In this document: piece by piece, positions 6,193 through 11,133 of the stretch
Layout: every line of letters starts with the position of its first letter
How positions within the stretch are numbered: the first letter of the stretch is position 1
Assembly: GCA_029268085.1 (NCBI GenBank)
Contig: JAJUHD010000074.1
Span: 1-11,133 of the forward strand
Direction: 5' to 3'
Length of the DNA stretch: 11,133 bases
Origin: Bacillota bacterium
GTDB lineage: Bacteria > Bacillota > Clostridia > Oscillospirales > Oscillospiraceae
The notes under the pieces: model-generated
The model's database searches: none
The model's input: only the letters and a program-made list of their open reading frames with translations
What the model was told of the DNA's origin: nothing
Made by a program: the position numbers and the translations under genes

Positions 6193-6212
6193 AAAATATT
6201 GTTCAATATTTT
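6193..6212. repeat. Perfect 9-2-9 inverted repeat between the divergent promoters
   Basis: AAAATATTG (6193-6201), TT, CAATATTTT (6204-6212) form a perfect 20-bp inverted repeat ending 3 bases before the plus-strand -35 box and about 53 bases upstream of the minus-strand -35 box. It lacks the central CG of LacI sites, so another DNA-binding protein may use it. The AT-rich composition makes chance possible. Confidence 0.5.
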
Positions 6213-6215
6213 CTC

Positions 6216-6245
6216 TTGACAGTAAAAATGTGGATTTAATATAAT
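6216..6245 (+). promoter_or_regulatory. Consensus sigma-A promoter for the regulator/transporter genes
   Basis: TTGACA (6216-6221) and TATAAT (6240-6245) are both perfect consensus boxes, 18 bases apart. Transcription is expected to start near 6252, inside the operator at 6251-6268, and gives a leader of about 130 nt before the regulator gene. Confidence 0.82.
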
Positions 6246-6250
6246 ATAGC

Positions 6251-6268
6251 TACGAAAACGATTTAGTA
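6251..6268. promoter_or_regulatory. LacI-type operator at the regulator/transporter promoter
   Basis: TACGAAAACGATTTAGTA pairs 7 of 9 positions around a central CG and lies over the expected start site of the strong promoter just upstream. With the CGAAAACG core shared with 6085-6098 it suggests one regulator, most simply the adjacent LacI-family gene, controlling both directions and itself. Confidence 0.62.
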
Positions 6269-6340
6269 TTCTTTTCACGGACAATGCAGCCGTTTGCCGG
6301 ATATTTTTCTTGATAATTATATAAAAATACAGAAAAATAG

Positions 6341-6357
6341 TTTCGCTATAAGCGAAA
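6341..6357 (+). repeat. Hairpin in the regulator's mRNA leader
   Basis: TTTCGCT and AGCGAAA form a perfect 7-bp inverted repeat around ATA, ending 16 nt before the GGGGGA ribosome binding site. The right arm continues as CGAAAAGCGATT, which resembles the operator core CGAAAACGATT with one extra G. It could be an RNA hairpin that affects translation or a third, degenerate operator. Confidence 0.45.
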
Positions 6358-6385
6358 AGCGATTAAAAATTGTGGGGGATGACTT

Positions 6386-7399
6386 ATAGTTACAATCAGG
6401 GATATCTCAAAAAGGTGCGGAGTATCCGTCGCAACGGTCAGCAAAGCCCTGAACGGATATCAGGATATAGGCGAGGAGACGGCGGAGAGCATACGGGCCG
6501 TTGCGAGAGAGATGGGATATTTTCCTGACGCTACCGCGCGTGCGCTGAAGACAAACCGCTCTAACAATCTTGGGGTGCTTTTCGTAGACCAGACGCAGAG
6601 CGGGCTTACGCACGAATATTTTTCGCATGTGCTGAACAGCTTCAAGGTAGAGGCGGAGCGTCTCGGCTTCGACATCACATTTATAAGCCGTAATATCGGC
6701 GAGTTCGGTATGAACTACTATGAGCACTGCAAATACCGCAAGTGCGACGGTGTTGTTATTGCGAGCGTCGATTTCAACGATCCTGCGGTAATCGAACTGG
6801 TTAGAAGCGAGATTCCCACGGTTACGATAGATCATGTGTTCGACAACAGGACGGCCATACTTTCAGACAACGTGCAGAGCATGCACGATCTCGTATGCTA
6901 CCTGTACGAGCGCGGGCATAAAAAGATAGCATTCATTCACGGCGAAGAGACGGCGGTCACGAAAAAGCGTCTTGCGAGCTTTTATAAAACGTGTGAAGAG
7001 CTTGGCATCGATGTGCCTGACAATTATGTAAAAGCCGCGCTTTTCCACGATCCCAAATCAAGCGCGCTTGCAACCAGGGAACTGCTCGAATTGAGCGACC
7101 GGCCAACCTGCATCATGTATCCGGACGATTTTTCCTTTATTGGCGGAATGAACGAGATCGAAAAGCAGGGCCTCTCAATCCCCGACGATATAAGCGTTAC
7201 CGGTTACGACGGCATCTATCTGTCGCAGGTGCTCCGCCCAAAGCTCACGACATGGAGGCAGGACACCGAGGCTTTGGGCCGCGAGGCGGCCGCCAAGCTG
7301 ATCGAAGCAATCGTTTCGCCAAAGACATTCATCCCCCGGCAGGTGATCGTACCCGGGCGGCTTCTGGAGGGCGGATCGGTAAAAGCAATCGATTCATGA
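6386..7399 (+). CDS. LacI-family transcriptional regulator, apparently starting at AUA
   Basis: Read from 6386 the product is 337 residues, the usual LacI length. Residues 2-46 form the helix-turn-helix domain (V-T-I-R-D-I-S-K-R-C-G-V-S-V-A-T-V-S-K-A at 2-21). The hinge helix A51-R-A-L54-K-T follows, L54 being the residue that wedges into the operator's central CG. A periplasmic-binding-protein-like effector domain (about 60-330) includes RGHKKIAFIHG and ISVTGYDG. The first in-frame ATG is 6512, which would delete most of the DNA-binding domain. Upstream the frame is closed by TGA at 6380-6382. The codon where Met is expected is ATA (6386), 6 nt after GGGGGA. The effector is probably cellobiose or a related glucoside, judged from the neighbours. 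It is the first plus-strand gene after the strong promoter and likely represses itself and the divergent operon. Confidence 0.9.
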   Translation: MVTIRDISKRCGVSVATVSKALNGYQDIGEETAESIRAVAREMGYFPDATARALKTNRSNNLGVLFVDQTQSGLTHEYFSHVLNSFKVEAERLGFDITFISRNIGEFGMNYYEHCKYRKCDGVVIASVDFNDPAVIELVRSEIPTVTIDHVFDNRTAILSDNVQSMHDLVCYLYERGHKKIAFIHGEETAVTKKRLASFYKTCEELGIDVPDNYVKAALFHDPKSSALATRELLELSDRPTCIMYPDDFSFIGGMNEIEKQGLSIPDDISVTGYDGIYLSQVLRPKLTTWRQDTEALGREAAAKLIEAIVSPKTFIPRQVIVPGRLLEGGSVKAIDS

Positions 7400-7415
7400 T
7401 AATTTCTTCGAGCGA

Positions 7416-7440
7416 ACATATGCCCTGATCCGACATATGC
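7416..7440 (+). repeat. Paired ACATATGC direct repeats before the binding-protein gene
   Basis: ACATATGC occurs at 7416-7423 and 7433-7440, 17 bases apart. They lie in the 72-base gap between the regulator stop and the sugar-binding protein. Just before them is TTCGAGCGAA (7407-7416), a short palindrome. No convincing separate promoter is visible, so the transporter may be read through from the regulator promoter. Confidence 0.4.
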
Positions 7441-7471
7441 AATAATAAAATTGAGATTAGGAGGAAAAATC

Positions 7472-8863
7472 ATGTCAAAATGGAAAAAGTCAATCGCTCT
7501 TGTCATCGCGCTGATAATGGCTCTCTCGATTGCAGGCTGCGGAACAACAGCTAAACCCGAAGCCTCAGCCCAACCGTCGAGCACAGCGACGGCGGAGGAC
7601 AACGCCAAGGAAGGTTCTGTTCTCAGGATCTATTGCTGGAACGAGGAGTTCCAGAGCAGGTTCAAGGATTATTTTGAAAATGCCGGACTGCTGCCCGAAG
7701 GCGTAAAAGTGGAGTGGGTCATTACCCCGAGTGACGACAACGCCTATCAGAACAAGCTGGATCAGGATCTTCCGCGGAACGCAGATTCCGATGATCCGAT
7801 CGATATCTTCCTCATCGAGGCCGACTACGCTCTCAAGTATGTCGATACCGAATACTGCCTCGATGTTGTCAAAGACGTTGGTCTCACCGAAACGGATCTC
7901 GCAAACCAGTATCAGTACACGAAGGACATAGCGTCCGATTCCAAGGGCAACCTCAAGGCTGTTTCATGGCAGGCAACTCCGGGTCTGTTCGCTTACAGGC
8001 GCTCCATAGCAAAGGAAGTTCTCGGCACTGACGATCCAGACACTGTTCAGACTTATCTTAGCGATTGGGATAAATTTGACTCCGTTGCCGAGAAGATGAA
8101 CGCCGCCGGCTACAAGATGCTTTCCGGGTATGCGGATTCCTACCGTGTGTTCTCCAACAACTCCACCAAGCCTTGGGTAGATGAAAATAGCGTTATCAAC
8201 ATCGATGAAAATCTTCAGAGATGGATTGAGCAGACCAAGACATATACGGATAAGGGCTATAATAACAAGTCCGAGCTGTGGAGCCCCGAATGGGCTAAGG
8301 ATCAGGGACCGGACGGCAAGGTGTTCGGCTTCTTCTACTCCACATGGGGTATCAATTTCACGCTTCTCGGATACTCTCTTGCTACCTCCGTCGCTGACGG
8401 CGGCAAGAAGGAAGTCGGCAACGGTATCTACGGCGACTGGGCTGTCTGCGAAGGACCTCAAAGCTTCTACTGGGGCGGCACATGGATTTGCGCGGCCGCC
8501 GGAACAGATAACATCAGTCTCGTAAAAGATGTCATGAAGACTTTGACCTGCGACTCGGCAACGATGAAGAAAATCACCGAGGATACCGAAGATTACACGA
8601 ACAACAAGGCCGCAATGGAAGAGCTCGCCGCAAGCAGCTACTCATCCGCGTTCCTCGGCGGACAGAACCATATCGCTCTCTTTGCGAAAGCTGCTCCCAA
8701 CATCAATATGAAGAACCTCACTCCGTACGATCAGGGTCTCAACGAATCGCTGCAGGAGGCTATGTCGGATTACTTCGACGGCACTGTTACATATGATCAG
8801 GCGCTTGACAACTTCTATAAGTCGGCGCTCGAAAAATACCCGAATCTTAAACGTCCCGAATAA
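7472..8863 (+). CDS. Sugar-binding lipoprotein of an ABC importer (family 1 type)
   Basis: The 463-residue product begins with a lipoprotein signal: K3/K5/K6, a hydrophobic stretch 8-21, and lipobox I20-A-G-C23. A Ser/Ala/Thr-rich linker (about 24-50) precedes the mature binding fold, which starts at V-L-R-I-Y-C-W-N. After lipidation at C23 it would sit on the outer face of the membrane and deliver sugar to the two permeases encoded next. Many Trp, Tyr and Asp residues (e.g. W-S-P-E-W, F-Y-S-T-W-G) fit stacking against sugar rings. Length and layout match carbohydrate-binding proteins of the MalE/CUT1 class. The neighbours suggest cellobiose or cello-oligosaccharides. The ATG at 7472 is chosen over an earlier in-frame TTG (7451) because AGGAGG (7459-7464) lies 7 nt before it and the signal peptide then starts cleanly. 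Confidence 0.93.
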   Translation: MSKWKKSIALVIALIMALSIAGCGTTAKPEASAQPSSTATAEDNAKEGSVLRIYCWNEEFQSRFKDYFENAGLLPEGVKVEWVITPSDDNAYQNKLDQDLPRNADSDDPIDIFLIEADYALKYVDTEYCLDVVKDVGLTETDLANQYQYTKDIASDSKGNLKAVSWQATPGLFAYRRSIAKEVLGTDDPDTVQTYLSDWDKFDSVAEKMNAAGYKMLSGYADSYRVFSNNSTKPWVDENSVINIDENLQRWIEQTKTYTDKGYNNKSELWSPEWAKDQGPDGKVFGFFYSTWGINFTLLGYSLATSVADGGKKEVGNGIYGDWAVCEGPQSFYWGGTWICAAAGTDNISLVKDVMKTLTCDSATMKKITEDTEDYTNNKAAMEELAASSYSSAFLGGQNHIALFAKAAPNINMKNLTPYDQGLNESLQEAMSDYFDGTVTYDQALDNFYKSALEKYPNLKRPE

Positions 8864-8878
8864 GTTTAAGAAATACGA

Positions 8879-8912
8879 GGATGGGGTGCGCCTCAGCTTG
8901 TGCATCCCATCC
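8879..8912 (+). ncRNA. Intercistronic stem-loop between binding protein and first permease
   Basis: Positions 8879-8891 and 8900-8912 form a 13-bp stem (two G-U pairs) with an 8-base loop, 15 bases after the binding-protein stop. There is no T run after it, so it is not a normal terminator. In sugar ABC operons such hairpins often protect the upstream message or partly stop transcription, raising binding protein over permease; that role here is inferred. Confidence 0.6.
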
Positions 8913-8995
8913 CGCGCTATATCCATTTGTTTTGCTTCCTATATTCGGGGGAGCACTATTATAACGAAATGCGCGTCGGCGCACGGGAGGTATGT

Positions 8996-9943
8996 ATGAC
9001 CAGTCCTGCTTCCGTCGGTAAAAAAGTCAAGTCGGTTAGCTACGGAAAATGGGGATATATCTTTATAACTCCGTTCTTTATCGTTTTCGGGCTTTTTTCT
9101 CTGGTTCCGCTGATTTGGACCTTTTATAACAGCTTCTTTGAGAACTATATGGTAGGTCTCCAGCATATAGGGCCGAAGTTCGTAGGTCTCCAGAATTATA
9201 TAAAGGTATTTACGGAAAGCGATTTAGGGAAATATCTCTGGAATACCGTTCTCATCTGGATTATGGGCTTTATTCCGCAGCTGATTATTTCACTGCTGCT
9301 TGCGTCTCTGTTTACAGACATGAGGCTGAGACTCAAAACCGGCTTTTTCAAGACCGTGTTCTACATGCCGAACCTCATAATGGCGGCGTCCCTTTCGATG
9401 CTGTTCTATGTCATGTTTACGGACACCGGACCTGTCAACGTTCTTCTGCAGAGTATGGGATTTGAACCGGTGCGCTTTTTATCTATTCCGGGAACCACGC
9501 GCGGACTGATCGCCTTTATGAATTTCATCATGTGGTTCGGCAACACGACGATACTGCTGATGGCGGGCATAATGGGCATAGACCCCGCGCTGATTGAATC
9601 GGCACAGATAGACGGTGCAAAGCCTTTTCAGGTGTTCAGAAAGATAACGCTTCCGCTCATACGCCCCATTCTGGTGTATGTGATAATAACCTCGATGATC
9701 GGCGGCTTGCAGCTCTTCGATGTTCCGCAGATACTGACCGTCGGTGAAGGTAGCCCGGACCGCACGGCGATGACGCTGGTGATGTTCCTGAACAGGCACC
9801 TGTACAGCAAAAACTACGGTATGGCGGGCGCGGTTTCAGTAATAATGTTTATCTTAACAGGGATATTGAGCCTTATCGTGTACCGTACTATGGCGCGCAA
9901 AGACGGAAAGGAGGATAAGCATGGCGGAAAAAAGAAGAAATAA
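8996..9943 (+). CDS. ABC sugar permease, MalF-type
   Basis: A 315-residue inner-membrane protein with about six hydrophobic helices. The first is near 19-45 and the last near 277-297, ending in a very basic tail. The cytoplasmic EAA loop that docks the ATPase reads E201-S-A-Q-I-D-G207-A...P...LP, with the conserved glycine. It should pair with the MalG-type protein next door to form the channel for the sugar delivered by the lipoprotein. An in-frame GTG at 8900 would add 32 residues of unconvincing sequence overlapping the stem-loop. The ATG at 8996 has GGGAGG 5 nt upstream and is preferred. The last 23 bases overlap the next gene, giving translational coupling. Confidence 0.94.
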   Translation: MTSPASVGKKVKSVSYGKWGYIFITPFFIVFGLFSLVPLIWTFYNSFFENYMVGLQHIGPKFVGLQNYIKVFTESDLGKYLWNTVLIWIMGFIPQLIISLLLASLFTDMRLRLKTGFFKTVFYMPNLIMAASLSMLFYVMFTDTGPVNVLLQSMGFEPVRFLSIPGTTRGLIAFMNFIMWFGNTTILLMAGIMGIDPALIESAQIDGAKPFQVFRKITLPLIRPILVYVIITSMIGGLQLFDVPQILTVGEGSPDRTAMTLVMFLNRHLYSKNYGMAGAVSVIMFILTGILSLIVYRTMARKDGKEDKHGGKKKK

Positions 9944-10790
9944 AACAAAGGACGAGGTGCTGCTGGACCTTCAGCGCACGTTCTGGTATATCGTGCTTGT
10001 AATATTGGTCCTGATCTGCCTGTTCTCCTTTTATATCCTCATAATCAACGCGACGCGTTCAAATCCGGATATTCAAAAGGGCTTTTCGCTGCTTCCGGGA
10101 AAATCGTTTTTAACGAATATTAGAAACGTTCTTTCGGACGAAAATCTGCCTGTTCTGCGCGGGATACTGAATAGTCTGTTTATCGCCGGATGCGTTTCGG
10201 TACTGTCCACATACTTTTCAACGCTGACCGCATACGGCATCCACGCATACAACTTTAAATTTAAGAACGCGGCATATGCAATTGTGCTCGCGATAATGAT
10301 GGTGCCGACGCAGGTCACAACGCTCGGCTTAATAAAGCTGATGATGAAGTTCGGCCTGATGAATACATATGTTCCACTGATCGTTCCATCGATAGCGGCG
10401 CCGATAGTATTCTTTTTTATGAAACAGTATATGGAAAGCGCGCTGCCGGTCGAGATCGTAGAGGCGTCGAGGATCGACGGCTCAGGAGAGTTCGGAACGT
10501 TTAACCGCATTGTTATACCCATTATGAAACCGGCAATTGCGGTTCAGGCAATATTTACATTTGTAACTTCATGGAACAACTACTTTCTTCCCGCGCTTAT
10601 AATCGACTCTACGAACAAGAAAACGCTGCCGATATTGATTGCGCAGCTTCGGAGTGCGGATTACCTCAAGTTTGACCTTGGACAGGTCTATATGCTTATT
10701 GCTATAGCGATAGTGCCTGTCATGGTTGTTTACCTCATTTTGTCCAAGTTCATCGTTCGCGGCGTTGCAATGGGCAGCGTCAAGGGATAA
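9921..10790 (+). CDS. ABC sugar permease, MalG-type
   Basis: A 289-residue membrane protein with an N-terminal basic segment, a helix at about 22-44, an outward loop (about 45-80) and five further helices. The EAA loop is E181-A-S-R-I-D-G187...F...I-P-I-M-K-P. The W218-N-N-Y-F-L-P-A-L segment is the common MalG-type feature, here N-N-Y rather than the frequent N-x-F. The start ATG overlaps the end of the MalF-type gene and has AAGGAGG 6 nt upstream. Together they form the heterodimeric translocation pore. The stop is followed by a 153-base gap before the ATPase, which is unusually long within this operon. Confidence 0.94.
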   Translation: MAEKRRNKTKDEVLLDLQRTFWYIVLVILVLICLFSFYILIINATRSNPDIQKGFSLLPGKSFLTNIRNVLSDENLPVLRGILNSLFIAGCVSVLSTYFSTLTAYGIHAYNFKFKNAAYAIVLAIMMVPTQVTTLGLIKLMMKFGLMNTYVPLIVPSIAAPIVFFFMKQYMESALPVEIVEASRIDGSGEFGTFNRIVIPIMKPAIAVQAIFTFVTSWNNYFLPALIIDSTNKKTLPILIAQLRSADYLKFDLGQVYMLIAIAIVPVMVVYLILSKFIVRGVAMGSVKG

Positions 10791-10901
10791 TTTCCTGAAC
10801 TATGTGTTTGCAAAACAGCTCCACTTATCGGTTTCGCAAGCGCAACAGAAAAGGGGGATTCCGCCGCGGTCTGCGGTGCAGCGCGTGGAGCCAGCTGCAA
10901 G

Positions 10902-10926
10902 GCCATGATACGATATTATCATTGGC
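10902..10926 (+). repeat. Imperfect hairpin in the gap before the ATPase gene
   Basis: GCCATGATA (10902-10910) and TATCATTGGC (10917-10926) are inverted copies with one bulged base and a 6-base loop. It is immediately followed by a second hairpin. No promoter boxes were convincing in 10791-10901. Confidence 0.4.
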
Positions 10927-10928
10927 GA

Positions 10929-10943
10929 GCCGGAGGATCCGGC
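10929..10943 (+). promoter_or_regulatory. Hairpin over the ATPase ribosome binding site
   Basis: GCCGGA (10929-10934), GGA, TCCGGC (10938-10943) form a perfect 6-bp GC-rich stem directly touching the ATG at 10944. The Shine-Dalgarno GGAGG (10932-10936) is partly in the 5' arm and loop, so ribosome access may depend on opening this structure. Confidence 0.5.
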
Positions 10944-11133
10944 ATGACCGGAATTATGGCAAATGTAAAATTTGAGCATGTAAAAAAGGAATTTGAAAAT
11001 AACGTAACGGTCGTTGAGGACTTCTGCCTAGACGTACGCGACAAGGAGTTTATTGTACTCGTGGGACCGTCGGGCTGCGGCAAGTCAACCACGCTGCGGA
11101 TGGTTGCGGGACTTGAGGAAATCACCGACGGCG
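10944..11133 (+). CDS. ABC sugar importer ATPase, MsmK/UgpC type (5' part only)
   Basis: Only 63 codons are in the window. The product begins M-T-G-I-M-A-N-V-K-F-E-H-V and shows Walker A G41-P-S-G-C-G-K-S-T49, followed by L-R-M-V-A-G-L-E-E-I-T-x-G as in MalK, MsmK and UgpC subunits of CUT1 sugar importers. It would hydrolyse ATP at the EAA loops of the two upstream permeases. ATG 10944 is preferred over the in-frame ATG at 10956 because CGGAGG (10931-10936) is 7 nt before it. The Q-loop, signature, Walker B and C-terminal regulatory domain lie outside the window. Having a dedicated ATPase here differs from many Firmicute sugar operons, which share one encoded elsewhere. Confidence 0.94.
   Translation, partial: MTGIMANVKFEHVKKEFENNVTVVEDFCLDVRDKEFIVLVGPSGCGKSTTLRMVAGLEEITDG

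Noticed and set aside
6512..7399. Regulator starting at the first in-frame ATG (6512)
   Set aside because: It would remove the helix-turn-helix encoded perfectly in frame at 6389-6460, and there is a ribosome binding site placed for 6386 instead.
8900..8995. Upstream GTG start for the MalF-type permease
   Set aside because: The added 32 residues do not resemble the family, the GTG falls within the stem-loop, and ATG 8996 has its own GGGAGG.
1..11133. CRISPR array, toxin-antitoxin pair or defence system
   Set aside because: No set of regularly spaced repeats, Cas-like protein or small paired genes with ribosome binding sites was seen on either strand.

Overview
The window looks like chromosomal DNA of a Clostridia-type Firmicute, possibly a plant-fibre-degrading gut or anaerobic-digester species. 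The grounds are strong AGGAGG ribosome binding sites, a lipoprotein sugar-binding protein with a Gram-positive style lipobox, MsmX-type ABC components, and enzymes closest in feel to clostridial cellobiose phosphorylase and GH1 glucosidase. The assignment is inference from protein character, not a database match.

Region 1 (1-1371) reads as the right end of an integrated phage or phage-like element. It holds the 3' part of a large helical-repeat protein with one EF-hand-like loop. A non-coding tail follows (1172-1490, about 320 bases) containing a 10-bp hairpin, two equally spaced direct repeats, an inverted repeat, and the last 25 nt of a tRNA gene including CCA. A rho-independent terminator lies just after the tRNA fragment. 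The arrangement fits an attachment site created by integration into the 3' end of a tRNA gene.

Region 2 (1380-2268) holds a GNAT acetyltransferase gene and the decayed remnant of an IS256-family insertion sequence. The remnant keeps the start of the transposase, has lost an internal segment, and continues in another frame. Its right edge abuts the 3' end of the GH1 gene and supplies or closely flanks that gene's stop codon.

Region 3 (2266-11133) is a coherent locus for beta-glucoside (probably cellobiose or cello-oligosaccharide) use. On the minus strand a GH94 cellobiose-phosphorylase-type enzyme is followed 15 nt later by a GH1 beta-glucosidase. On the plus strand run a LacI-family regulator, a lipoprotein sugar-binding protein, two MalF/MalG-type permeases and the start of an MsmK/UgpC-type ATPase that leaves the window. 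The 328-base divergent control region (6058-6385) has a promoter for each direction. Each promoter has a LacI-type pseudo-palindrome with a central CG just downstream of its expected start, and a perfect 9-2-9 inverted repeat lies between them. The simplest model: the regulator blocks both directions without sugar; when sugar is present the transporter brings the disaccharide in, and the cytoplasmic GH94 and GH1 enzymes split it by phosphorolysis or hydrolysis.

The points most worth a second look are these. The regulator can only encode its DNA-binding domain if it starts at a non-standard AUA codon. The GH94 enzyme differs at two of the four positions that contact phosphate in the Cellvibrio/Cellulomonas cellobiose phosphorylase. 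The IS256 remnant has a ribosome binding site buried in a long hairpin. I see no CRISPR array, rRNA, complete tRNA or defence system.
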